A stretch of DNA of 64,000 bases, taken from assembly GCA_963704825.1 (NCBI GenBank), contig CAVPHV010000006.1:1-64000 (forward strand), written 5' to 3'. The notes beneath the pieces are model-generated. The model was not told the origin of the DNA, searched no databases, and saw nothing but the letters and a program-made list of their open reading frames with translations. This DNA comes from CAVPHV01 sp963704825 (lineage in GTDB: Bacteria; Actinomycetota; Acidimicrobiia; Spongiisociales; UBA5794). Below, one piece after another: positions 1 through 8,180 of the stretch; the stretch's first letter is position 1, and the number at the start of each line of letters is the position of its first letter. The position numbers were made by a program, and so were the translations under genes.

Positions 1-11
1 ACGTTGGGGTC

Positions 12-1485
12 ATGTTTGGATCTACTACCTCTGTTGCGCTGGTCGGGGTCGACCCCCGGCCGGTCGAAGTCGAAGCCCATGTGACTCGGGCTGCTCAGTC
101 CAAGTTCATCCTGGTGGGGTTGCCGGATACGGCGATCCGCGAGGCGAGGGAACGGGTGCGCTCGGCGTTGGTCTCGTCTGGTCACCATTTCCCGAGCCGC
201 TGCGTTGTCGTCAACCTGTCGCCGGCCGATCTCCCCAAATCCGGCTCGGCCTATGACTTGCCGATGGCGATTTCGGTGCTGGCTGCGTCGAAGCTGTTGC
301 CGGTGGGCGCTGAGCCGGTTGTGGCGCTGGGGGAGTTGGCGCTCGATGGCAGCATCCGGCCGGTGCGGGGTGGGCTTGGTGCGGCGTTGGTGGCGCGTTC
401 ACTGGGCGTGCCGTGTCTGTTGCCGCCTGAGTCTGCTGCGGAGGCGGCGTTGTTGGACGGCGTCGACATTCGTCCCGTTGCCGATCTCGCTGCAGCGGTG
501 CGGGCTACGGCCGGTGCCACCGCCACGGTGGTGGTGCCACCGGCACCTCCGCATGGATGAGGCCGAGTTGGATCTTGCCGAGGTGCGTGGCCAGATGGCG
601 GCACGACGGGCCCTCGAGATCGCCGCCGCCGGTGGCCATCACCTGTTGATGACCGGAGCTCCGGGCTCGGGCAAGACGATGCTGGCGCGGCGTCTCCCCG
701 GGGTACTGCCGCCGCTCACGCCGGAGGAAGGCTTTGAGACGGCACTGGCGTGGGCTGCCGCCGGCCGGCCGCGAGGTCGGATCGACTGTGCTCCGTTTCG
801 GTCCCCGCACCATTCGGCGACCTTGGCGGCGATCGTCGGGGGAGGTTCCGGGGTGCCGGTACCCGGGGAAATCAGCCTGGCGCATCGTGGGGTCCTGTTC
901 TTGGATGAGGTCGGGGAGTTTCCACCGCACCTGCTCGATGCCCTGCGTCAACCCGTTGAGGAGGGGAGCGTGGTGGTCGCCCGCAAAGGTGCCGCCGTGC
1001 GCTTTCCCAGCGCCGTGCAGTTGGTCGGTGCCACCAACCCGTGTCCTTGTGGCTACGCCGGCGATCGTCTGGTCAGCTGCCGCTGTAGCCAGCGGGCAGC
1101 CGATCGCTACAAGCAGAGGCTGTCCGGTCCGCTGCTCGATCGTTTTGACCTGCGGGTGCGGGTGACCCGACTCGAGGCGGGGGAGTTGGCGGGTCCGCCG
1201 GGAGAGGCGAGCGCCGAGGTGCGGCGGCGGGTCGTCGCCGCACGCAAACGGCAGCACGTCCGAGGGCGGCTCAACCGGGAGCTGGCCGGGAGAGCGTTGG
1301 ATGCAATGGCGTGGAGTCCGGAGGCAAAGCAGTTATTGGCGGGTGCAGTCCGTCTTCAGGCCCTCACCGGCCGGGGCTGGGATCGAGTTCGCCGGGTGGC
1401 GGTGACGGTGGCCGACCTCGATGAGTCTGAGCTCATCGGGGAGGATCACATGGCTGAGGCGCTGGCATTCCGGGGGTCGCCATGA
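12..1485 (+). CDS. comM: ComM-type Mg-chelatase-like AAA+ ATPase, split by a +1 frameshift
   Basis: ComM is a AAA+ branch-migration helicase used in natural transformation. The N-terminal S5-fold domain lies in one frame (ATG at 12, stop at 558-560, 182 residues). The ATPase and Mg-chelatase C-terminal domains lie in the next frame, with a possible restart ATG at 553. The second part shows Walker A GAPGSGKT, Walker B VLFLDEVGEF and the zinc-type NPCPCG...CRC cluster. The two ORFs overlap by 8 bases, and removing one base near 545-553 gives a normal product of about 490 residues. The break falls in the interdomain linker, so a real split gene with coupled restart is possible, although no good ribosome-binding site precedes ATG 553. 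dprA follows with a 4-base overlap, as in other competence clusters. Family assignment is firm; the integrity of the gene is uncertain. Confidence 0.85.
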
Positions 1486-2543
1486 ACGCCGAAGACGCAA
1501 GGCTGCAACTGGCGTACGGGGGACTCCACCCCGATCGGGCTGCTGACCTCATGGCGGAACGTGGATCAGCGGCCGCGGTGGTTCGTGCGATCGGCACAGG
1601 GTCGGTCCGGACCACGGACCGGGTTCGGGCTGCGGTGGCGGTCGAAGCCGCAGTGCGCAGGTCGGAGCTGCTGGCGCTCGGGGTTGACTTCGTCGCCAAG
1701 GGGCAATCGGGGTACCCGGAGCATCTGGCCGAACTGCCCGATGCCCCCGACGCGCTGTTCGTGCGCGGCGACCTTCCGTCGACACCCGGCGTGGCGGTGG
1801 TGGGGACGCGGCGCTGCACGACCTACGGCAAGCGACTCGCCGCCGCCTACGGCCGAGCCATCGGGGAGGCCGGATGGTGTCTGGTGAGCGGTCTGGCGCG
1901 AGGAATCGACGGCGCCGCCCACGAAGGCACCGTCGCCTCGGGAGCGAAAGGTGTTGCCGTCCTCGGGTGCGGGATCGACGTTGCCTATCCGCCGGAGCAC
2001 GCCTTCCTCGGACGGCGACTGCTGGATCTCGGGGGAGCCATCGTCACCGAGTATCCACCGGGGACACCCCCCGAAGGATGGCGGTTCCCTCCCCGCAATC
2101 GGATCATCTCGGGGCTGGCGGCTGCGGTGGTGGTGGTCGAGGCCGGGGTCAAGGGCGGTGCCTTGATCACGGCAGGAACCGCCCTCATCCAGGGGGTTCC
2201 GGTGTTTGCGGTCCCGGGAGACGTCGGCCGAGCGTCATCGCAGGGGACCAATCTGCTGATACGAGACGGGGCGCACCCGGTGCTCGACGCCGATGACCTG
2301 ATCGCCGAGCTGGAGTTGATCCTCGGTCCGGTGAAACGAACCGCAGCGGCCAGTTCCGCACCCGCCGAGGTGGGCCCGGTGCTGGCCGCGCTCGAGGATG
2401 GAGCCAGCCCGGATGAGTTGGCTGCTCGCCTCGGCATGGGTCCGGTCGATTTGGTCCGTCTGATAGGCAGGCTGATCGCCGGGGGGTGGATCGCAGAGGA
2501 AGGTGACCTGCTCGTGCCTGCGGCGCCGGCGCCGGTAACGTGA
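1482..2543 (+). CDS. dprA: DNA-processing protein DprA
   Basis: DprA loads RecA on incoming single-stranded DNA during natural transformation. The 353-residue protein has an N-terminal SAM-like region, a Rossmann-type core (VVGTRR near residue 106, SGLARGIDGAAH, then PPRNRIISGL and the EAGVKGGALITA block), and a C-terminal winged-helix-like segment from about residue 285. Its ATG overlaps the comM stop by 4 bases (ATGA), so the two are translationally coupled. Length and motifs are complete for the family. Confidence 0.93.
   Translation: MNAEDARLQLAYGGLHPDRAADLMAERGSAAAVVRAIGTGSVRTTDRVRAAVAVEAAVRRSELLALGVDFVAKGQSGYPEHLAELPDAPDALFVRGDLPSTPGVAVVGTRRCTTYGKRLAAAYGRAIGEAGWCLVSGLARGIDGAAHEGTVASGAKGVAVLGCGIDVAYPPEHAFLGRRLLDLGGAIVTEYPPGTPPEGWRFPPRNRIISGLAAAVVVVEAGVKGGALITAGTALIQGVPVFAVPGDVGRASSQGTNLLIRDGAHPVLDADDLIAELELILGPVKRTAAASSAPAEVGPVLAALEDGASPDELAARLGMGPVDLVRLIGRLIAGGWIAEEGDLLVPAAPAPVT
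2536..2541 (+). promoter_or_regulatory. Candidate leaderless -10 element for the methyltransferase at 2548
   Basis: TAACGT lies 6 bases before ATG 2548 and there is no Shine-Dalgarno sequence. This matches the TANNNT-N6-9-ATG arrangement seen at many other starts in this window. It overlaps the dprA stop codon, so dprA read-through is also possible. Confidence 0.4.
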
Positions 2544-2547
2544 CGAG

Positions 2548-3555
2548 ATGGACAACACCTGGCTGGTGAGGTGGCGCGGGGTCGGAAACTGGCCCGCGGT
2601 GGTGAGCGCGGCCCTCGCGGAAGCGGATCCGGTCGATCCGAAGGCCCGTCACATCTTCTCCCGTGAAGTCGACGGAGATCAATGGAGTCTGCTCCTGGAG
2701 GCCTACACCAAGACAGAATGCGGACGAGTCGTTGATCCGTTGAGTGCCGTGTGGGAAGCGGGCTCGATCGCCGTGGTCACGGTCCCCGAGTCTGCCGTCG
2801 CCGAGCTCCACCCCGTGGCGGTCGCGGGGTTCGGAGCAGCCGCCGAGGCCTACGAACGTGGCCGCCCCGACTATCCGGCCGCGGCGATCACCGCTCTGGT
2901 CGAACGGCTCGAGATCGGCCCCGGCGTCGTCGTGGTCGACCTGGCCGCCGGTACCGGCAAGCTCACCCGAGACCTGATCCCGACCGGTGCAGAGGTGATT
3001 GCGGTCGAGCCGATCGACGCCATGGCGGCCCTGCTGGCGCGGGCGGCGCCGACGGCCCGCCTGTTGCGCGGGACGGCGGAGGCCATCCCGCTTCCGGACG
3101 ACTCGGTGGACGTCATCACCGTTGCGCAGGCGTTTCACTGGTTCGATGCGCCCCGTGCCGCCGCCGAGATGCGGCGTGTCCTTCGCCCGGGCGGGGCCGT
3201 GGTTGCGCTGTGGAATACGCGGCGCAACGACCTCGAGCCGTGGGCCACCGTGGATCGGATCACGGCGCCGTATCGTGATCGGTCCCCGCACTACAGCGAG
3301 GACGATTCGTGGCGGGGTGCCCTCGAAGCCTCCGGCTTCGGGCCTATCGAGGCGTCGACCTTCGAACATGTTCAAGTTGTCGACGCGTCCACTTTCGTCG
3401 ATCGGGTCATGTCGACCAGCTACATGGGGGCACTGCCCGATGAAGAGGCGGCCGCGGCTCGGATCCAACTCAGGGCACTCATTCGGGGAGCCGACACCGT
3501 GAGGCTGCATTACCTGACCGAGGTCTTCGTGTCGTTTTTGGGAGATGATCGTTGA
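2548..3555 (+). CDS. SAM-dependent methyltransferase with unusual N-terminal extension
   Basis: Residues from about 95 onward form a class I methyltransferase of the Methyltransf_11 type: AYERGRPDYP, the SAM-binding VVDLAAGTGKLT near residue 130, the acidic VEP, and the post-motif FHWFDAPRAAAEMRRVLRPGG. The substrate is unknown. The first 90 residues are not part of the usual fold and resemble nothing I recognise. The gene begins 5 bases after dprA and its 3' end overlaps the longest xerC reading. A TAACGT box just before ATG could give a leaderless transcript. Confidence 0.75.
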   Translation: MDNTWLVRWRGVGNWPAVVSAALAEADPVDPKARHIFSREVDGDQWSLLLEAYTKTECGRVVDPLSAVWEAGSIAVVTVPESAVAELHPVAVAGFGAAAEAYERGRPDYPAAAITALVERLEIGPGVVVVDLAAGTGKLTRDLIPTGAEVIAVEPIDAMAALLARAAPTARLLRGTAEAIPLPDDSVDVITVAQAFHWFDAPRAAAEMRRVLRPGGAVVALWNTRRNDLEPWATVDRITAPYRDRSPHYSEDDSWRGALEASGFGPIEASTFEHVQVVDASTFVDRVMSTSYMGALPDEEAAAARIQLRALIRGADTVRLHYLTEVFVSFLGDDR

Positions 3556-3586
3556 CGGCTCCCCCCGGCCGGGCAACCATGCGCCC

Positions 3587-4480
3587 GTGACTACAACCCT
3601 CGAAGCCAGCCCCTGGGCCGACGAAGCGGTGGCCGGATATCTCGGACGCCTCGAAATCGAGCGCGGCCTCTCGGCGCACACCGTTGATGCCTACCGGCGC
3701 GATTTGGCCCAGTTCTTCGGATTCTGCGCCCGGCTCGAGATCACCGACGTGTCCGAGGTCAACCGCCGCACCATCAGACGCTTCATGGCGCACCTCGCCA
3801 CGCGCGGGTACGCCAGACGGTCCGTGGCCCGCAAGGTCTCGGCGGTCAGGGCGTTCTTCGCCGACGCGGCACGACGCGGTCTGGTGGCTGCCAATCCGGC
3901 CGCGGGTGTCGCCCAGCCCAAGCGGCCCCAGACCCTTCCCAAGGCGATTCCTTCTGCCAGCCTCGGGCGCATGCTCGACGCTCTCGACGGTGACGAACCG
4001 GTCGACCTCCGAGACCGCGCCGTCCTCGAGATGATGTACGCCACAGGCTTGCGTGTGTCGGAATTGGCCTCGCTACGAGTGCAAGACCTCGGCGATTCAG
4101 ACTTTCTCACCGTGACCGGCAAGGGGTCAAAAGACCGGGCCGTCCCCCTCAGCCGGGTGGCGAGAAAGGCGGTCGGCAAGTACCTCAACGATGGCCGCCC
4201 CAAGCTGGCTACGGCCCACGCCGGGGATGCGCTGTGGGTTGGTGTGCGGGGCGGAGCGCTCGATTCCCGTGGTCTGCGCCGTGTCGTCAAGAATCGCCTC
4301 GGGACCTTTCCCCACGCCCTCCGACATTCGTTCGCCACGCACCTCCTCGAGGGAGGCGCCGATCTTCGTGCGGTGCAAGAGTTGTTGGGCCACGTTGAAC
4401 TGGCCACCACCCAGCTATACACTTCCGTGACCAGGCAACACCTCAAGGCGACCTATGAGCGAAGCCACCCGCGTGCATGA
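3587..4480 (+). CDS. xerC: Tyrosine recombinase XerC
   Basis: XerC works with XerD at dif to resolve chromosome dimers. The protein has the SAM-like N-terminal core-binding domain (residues about 10-95) and a complete tyrosine recombinase catalytic set: Arg in ATGLRVSEL (about 156), Lys in GKGSKDR, HALRH, the LLGH histidine and the nucleophile Tyr in QLYTSV. I chose GTG 3587 because homologues begin about this far before the first helix. An in-frame ATG at 3545 would add 14 residues and overlap the upstream methyltransferase. It sits directly upstream of whiG, with which it overlaps by 26 bases. XerC rather than XerD is inferred from the single-copy position and HALRH motif. Confidence 0.85.
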   Translation: MTTTLEASPWADEAVAGYLGRLEIERGLSAHTVDAYRRDLAQFFGFCARLEITDVSEVNRRTIRRFMAHLATRGYARRSVARKVSAVRAFFADAARRGLVAANPAAGVAQPKRPQTLPKAIPSASLGRMLDALDGDEPVDLRDRAVLEMMYATGLRVSELASLRVQDLGDSDFLTVTGKGSKDRAVPLSRVARKAVGKYLNDGRPKLATAHAGDALWVGVRGGALDSRGLRRVVKNRLGTFPHALRHSFATHLLEGGADLRAVQELLGHVELATTQLYTSVTRQHLKATYERSHPRA

Positions 4481-5249
4481 GCGCGGCGAACAAGAGCTCC
4501 ACGAACTGTGGGAGCGCTTCAAATCGACCGGCGATGCCGCGGCGCGTGAAGGACTCATCCTTCACTACTCCGCTCTCGTCAAGTTTGTCGCGGGCCGCCT
4601 CCGCGCCGGATTGCCGCGCAACGTCGACCCACAAGATCTGGTGTCCTACGGCACGTTCGGTTTGATCGACGCCATCGACAAGTTCGACCTCGAGCGCGGC
4701 TACAAGTTCGAGACCTATGCGGTCAACCGCATCAAGGGCGCCATCCTCGACGAATTGCGGGCCCTCGATTGGGTGCCCCGATCGGTGCGGGCTCGAGCCC
4801 GTGAGATCCAACGCAGCCTCGCCGAACTGGAACACGGCTTGCAGCGTGCCCCTACCGACGAAGAGCTCGCCGAACACATGGAAGTGCCGTTGCCCCAACT
4901 CCAGGAGCATCTCGGCGAGCTGTCCACCCTCGGTTTTGTCGCCCTCGACGAGTTGCTCAACCCGGGCGAGCGTGACTCTGCCGCGGTCGGCGATCTCATG
5001 GCCGACGCCCGCGCCATCGATCCCTCGGGCTCGTTCGAGCGCGAAGAAACGCGCTACATGCTCGCCGATTCGATCAACCGGCTCCCTGATCGGGAGCGTC
5101 TTGTCGTCACCCTCTACTATTTCGAGGGCCTGACCTTGGCCGAGATCGGGAAAGTGCTGACCGTGACGGAGTCACGGGTCTGCCAGATCCACACCAAGGC
5201 CGTGCTCAGCTTGCGCAACCGGCTGATGGAGCCCCCGTACAGGAAGTAG
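4455..5249 (+). CDS. whiG: FliA/WhiG-family RNA polymerase sigma factor
   Basis: This 264-residue sigma-70 family protein lacks region 1.1 and has regions 2 (DPQDLVSYGTFGLIDAIDKFD, FETYAVNRIKGAILDELR), 3 (APTDEELAEHMEV) and 4 (INRLPDRERLVVTLYYFEGLTLAEIGKVLTVTESRVCQIH), the arrangement of FliA and WhiG. In Streptomyces WhiG controls sporulation genes; no sporulation or flagellar gene is visible here, so its regulon is unknown. The start ATG overlaps xerC by 26 bases; GTG at 4473 is an alternative. The gene leads directly into the rpsB promoter region. Confidence 0.88.
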   Translation: MSEATRVHERGEQELHELWERFKSTGDAAAREGLILHYSALVKFVAGRLRAGLPRNVDPQDLVSYGTFGLIDAIDKFDLERGYKFETYAVNRIKGAILDELRALDWVPRSVRARAREIQRSLAELEHGLQRAPTDEELAEHMEVPLPQLQEHLGELSTLGFVALDELLNPGERDSAAVGDLMADARAIDPSGSFEREETRYMLADSINRLPDRERLVVTLYYFEGLTLAEIGKVLTVTESRVCQIHTKAVLSLRNRLMEPPYRK

Positions 5250-5280
5250 TACCCAGCTTTCGGTTGCCGACGGCCTCCGT

Positions 5281-5286
5281 TACACT
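5281..5286 (+). promoter_or_regulatory. Candidate -10 element of the rpsB operon
   Basis: TACACT sits 114 bases before rpsB in the only sizeable gap of this operon. The 9-base context CGTTACACT recurs exactly upstream of rpsO (24556-24564), suggesting a shared ribosomal-protein promoter type. The -35 position (TTTCGG) is weak. The remaining leader of about 100 bases could hold an S2 autoregulatory structure, but I cannot fold it. Confidence 0.45.
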
Positions 5287-5399
5287 CGCTGCGCAATTCA
5301 CACGCTTGCCGCAATCTCCTGTGGTCGGAACGCTTCTGGTTCTGTGGAGGCTCAAAGGGCAGGCGGAGGAACCTAACCCGAACAATCAGGAGGAAGCAC

Positions 5400-6185
5400 G
5401 TGGCATTCGTCACGATGCGGCAGCTGCTCGAGGCCGGAGTTCACTTCGGTCACCAGACACGCCGCTGGAACCCCAAGATGCGTCCGTTCATTTTTGGTGA
5501 GCGCAATGGCATCCACATCGTCGACCTGCGGCAGTCACTCGACCAGATCGAGCGCGCCGCAACATTTGTCCAAGAGACCACCGCCGCCGGCGGCTCCGTG
5601 CTTTTCGTGGGAACCAAGAAGCAAGCCCAGGGTGCGATCAAGGATGCGGCGGACTCGGCTTCGATGCCGTACGTCAACCATCGTTGGCTCGGTGGGATGC
5701 TGACCAATTTCCAGACCATTCACAAGCGCATCCGCTACATGCTCGAACTCGAGCGGATGGAAAGCTCCGGCGAGATGGAATTGTTGCCGAAGAAGGAACG
5801 CCTCAAGCTACGCCGCGAGCTGGTCAAGCTACAGGCCGTGCTCGGTGGGGTGCGTTCCATGAACCGGCCGCCCGAGGTCGTCTTCATCATCGACGTCAAC
5901 GCAGAGCACATCGCCGTTGCCGAAGCGAATCGACTCAACATCCCGATCGTTGCGGTCGTCGACACGAACTGTGATCCCGACAACGTCGACATGGTCATTC
6001 CCGGCAACGACGATGCGATCCGCGCCTCACAGCTGCTGGCCGGGATCATGGCGGATGCTGCCAGGTCCGGGCGAGAATTGAATCAAGCCACCCGAGCTGC
6101 CAAAGCCGCCGATGCCGCCGCGGAACTCGAAGAAGCCGCCTCGCGCGACGAAGCGGTTGCGGTCGCGGCCGAGGCCAAGGAGTAG
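5400..6185 (+). CDS. rpsB: 30S ribosomal protein S2
   Basis: S2 is a primary component of the small subunit head and body junction. The start is GTG 5400 behind a strong AGGAGG at 5388-5393; the first residues and GVHFGHQTRRWNPKM are diagnostic. At 261 residues it has the usual core plus a short Ala/Glu-rich C-terminal tail. It heads the operon rpsB-tsf-pyrH-frr-cdsA-dxr, with gaps of only 3-100 bases. Confidence 0.97.
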   Translation: MAFVTMRQLLEAGVHFGHQTRRWNPKMRPFIFGERNGIHIVDLRQSLDQIERAATFVQETTAAGGSVLFVGTKKQAQGAIKDAADSASMPYVNHRWLGGMLTNFQTIHKRIRYMLELERMESSGEMELLPKKERLKLRRELVKLQAVLGGVRSMNRPPEVVFIIDVNAEHIAVAEANRLNIPIVAVVDTNCDPDNVDMVIPGNDDAIRASQLLAGIMADAARSGRELNQATRAAKAADAAAELEEAASRDEAVAVAAEAKE

Positions 6186-6193
6186 AACCGCAG

Positions 6194-6811
6194 ATGAGTA
6201 TCACCGCAAAGGACATCCAAACCCTGCGCCAGGACACCGGCACCGGGATGATGGACGCCAAGCGCGCCCTGGTCGAGGCCGACGGCGACCTCGAGCGAGC
6301 CAAGGAGATCCTTCGGGAGAAGGGCATCGCCGCCGCAGCCAAGCGGACCGGGCGAGCCCAGACCCAGGGGAGCATTGGCTCCTACCTGCACATGCAGGCC
6401 GGACGGCCCGTCATCGGGGTGCTGGTCGAGCTGGCCTCTGAGACCGACTTCGTCGCCAAGGGCGAGGAGTTCCAGGAGGCAGCCAACGACATCGCCATGC
6501 ACATCGCGGCTGCTCGCCCCCGGTGGGTCAGGAGAGAAGACGTGCCCGAGGAGCTGATCGCCAAAGAGGAAGAGCTGATCGCGGCTCAGGCTCGCAACGA
6601 GGGCAAGCCCGACAACATCATCGAGAAGATCGTTGAGGGCAGGATTCGTTCGTTCTACGAGGACAACGTCCTGTACGACCAGGAGTTCGTGCGCAACGAG
6701 TCATTCGAGGGAACCGTCGGAGAGATGGTTCGCCAACTTGCTGTCACGATGGGCGAGAACATCTCGGTCAATCGATTCTCACGGCTCATGGTCGGCGAGA
6801 GCGCCGAGTAG
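6194..6811 (+). CDS. tsf: Elongation factor Ts
   Basis: EF-Ts is the nucleotide exchange factor for EF-Tu. It shows the N-terminal UBA-like helix bundle (DIQTLRQDTGTGMMDAKRAL), the TDFVAK loop that inserts into EF-Tu, and the C-terminal ENISVNRFSRL strand. At 205 residues it is the short form lacking part of the second dimerisation subdomain of E. coli EF-Ts. It begins 8 bases after rpsB. Confidence 0.95.
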   Translation: MSITAKDIQTLRQDTGTGMMDAKRALVEADGDLERAKEILREKGIAAAAKRTGRAQTQGSIGSYLHMQAGRPVIGVLVELASETDFVAKGEEFQEAANDIAMHIAAARPRWVRREDVPEELIAKEEELIAAQARNEGKPDNIIEKIVEGRIRSFYEDNVLYDQEFVRNESFEGTVGEMVRQLAVTMGENISVNRFSRLMVGESAE

Positions 6812-6814
6812 CCG

Positions 6815-7519
6815 GTGGGGAAACGAGTCGTCCTCAAACTCTCCGGCGAAGCATTCGCCGACTCCGAGACCAACTACGGGATCGATCCGGCGACGGTCCA
6901 GAGGGTTGCCGAGGAAATCGCCAAGGTGCACAGTGAAGGCTACGAAGTGGCCGTCGTTGTCGGCGGCGGCAACATCTTCCGCGGTCTGTCATCGGCTGCC
7001 GCCGGGATGGATCGGGCCAACGCCGACTACATGGGCATGCTGGCGACGGTTATCAACGCCCTGGCGCTGCGTGACGCCCTCGAGCGCGCCGGTGCGCCGT
7101 GTCGGGTGCAGACGGCCATCTCGATCCAGCAGGTCGCCGAGACCTACATCCGGCTACGTGCCATCCGCCACCTCGAAAAGGGTCGGGTGGTGGTGTTTGC
7201 CGGCGGTACCGGAAACCCGTTCTTCACCACCGACACGACCGCGGCGCTCCGGGCTGCCGAAATCGGTGCCGACATCGTGCTGAAGGCGACCAAGGTCGAC
7301 GGCGTCTACGACGCAGATCCTGTGACGGTTCCCGAGGCCAGGCTCATCGAGGACGTCACCTACATGGAGGTCATCGCGCAGCGACTCCAGGTGATGGACA
7401 CGACGGCCATTACGATGTGCATGGACAATGATCTGCCGATTCGGGTCTTCAACCTGCGGACACCGGGCAATGTCATCCGGGCCGTTCAGGGTGAACCCGT
7501 TGGGACGCTAGTGCACTGA
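6815..7519 (+). CDS. pyrH: UMP kinase
   Basis: PyrH phosphorylates UMP to UDP and is the bacterial hexameric amino-acid-kinase-type enzyme. GTG 6815 begins 3 bases after tsf and gives the expected KRVVLKLSGEAF N-terminus. Later landmarks are VVVGGGNIFRG, the uracil-contacting MDRANADYMGMLATVINA region and FFTTDTTAALRAAEI. Length (234) is typical. Confidence 0.95.
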   Translation: MGKRVVLKLSGEAFADSETNYGIDPATVQRVAEEIAKVHSEGYEVAVVVGGGNIFRGLSSAAAGMDRANADYMGMLATVINALALRDALERAGAPCRVQTAISIQQVAETYIRLRAIRHLEKGRVVVFAGGTGNPFFTTDTTAALRAAEIGADIVLKATKVDGVYDADPVTVPEARLIEDVTYMEVIAQRLQVMDTTAITMCMDNDLPIRVFNLRTPGNVIRAVQGEPVGTLVH

Positions 7520-7528
7520 GGTGGCGCC

Positions 7529-8080
7529 GTGATCAAGGAATTGCTTGAAGAAGCCGAGCTCAAGATGGATCAGGCGGTCGAGCACACGGCCGGTGAGTTT
7601 GGGTTGGTACGTACCGGGAGGGCCAACCCCGGCCTGCTGCACCGGGTGATGGTCGACTACTACGGAACGGCGACTCCGCTGCAGCAGATCGCCGGGTTCT
7701 CGGTCCCGGAGGCGCGGATGCTGATCGTTCAGCCCTACGACAAGTCATCGATCACCGCAATTGAACGCGCCATCCAGGAAGCAGACTTGGGCCTCAACCC
7801 CTCAAACGACGGCAACATCATCCGGTTGGCCTTTCCGCAACTCACCGAGGATCGGCGCCGGGAACTGATCCGTCTCGTCCGGCACACTGCGGAAGACGGA
7901 CGGATCGCGATCCGCAACGTCCGGCGCCACTCGAAGGACGACATGGAGGCGCTGGCTGGGGAGATCTCGGAGGACGACATCAGGCGTGGCGAAAAGGTGC
8001 TCCAGGAGCTGACGGATGCGCACGTCCGCAGCATCGACGACCTTCTGGAGCACAAAGAGCAGGAACTGCTCGAGGTGTAG
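7529..8080 (+). CDS. frr: Ribosome recycling factor
   Basis: RRF splits post-termination ribosomes together with EF-G. The 183-residue protein has the domain I three-helix bundle and the domain II segment (VRTGRANPGLL, then PYDKSSITAIERAI), ending in the conserved RR(H)SKDDMEAL and DD(I)RRGEK region. It starts 9 bases after pyrH and is followed by two hairpins before cdsA. Confidence 0.95.
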   Translation: MIKELLEEAELKMDQAVEHTAGEFGLVRTGRANPGLLHRVMVDYYGTATPLQQIAGFSVPEARMLIVQPYDKSSITAIERAIQEADLGLNPSNDGNIIRLAFPQLTEDRRRELIRLVRHTAEDGRIAIRNVRRHSKDDMEALAGEISEDDIRRGEKVLQELTDAHVRSIDDLLEHKEQELLEV

Positions 8081-8157
8081 GGCGCTCCGGGTGGCGAGTG
8101 TCACCGCGGGAGCGCCGGATCGTGCCAGAATCCGTGAGTTACCGGCCATTCGGTAAC
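8081..8157 (+). terminator. Two consecutive hairpins between frr and cdsA
   Basis: The first pairs GGCGCTCC (8081-8088) with GGAGCGCC (8109-8116), with a smaller GGTG/CACC stem inside. The second pairs GTTACCG (8138-8144) with CGGTAAC (8151-8157) around a 6-base loop. Neither is followed by a T-run, so they look more like attenuation, processing or mRNA-stability elements than classical terminators. The second ends just before the cdsA start region. Confidence 0.5.
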
Positions 8158-8180
8158 CAGCGATGGAGGAGGAGCCACAG

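Noticed and set aside
2185..3681. 498-codon minus-strand open frame
   Set aside because: A shadow of dprA, the methyltransferase and xerC; composition is typical of antisense high-GC frames, with no recognisable domain.
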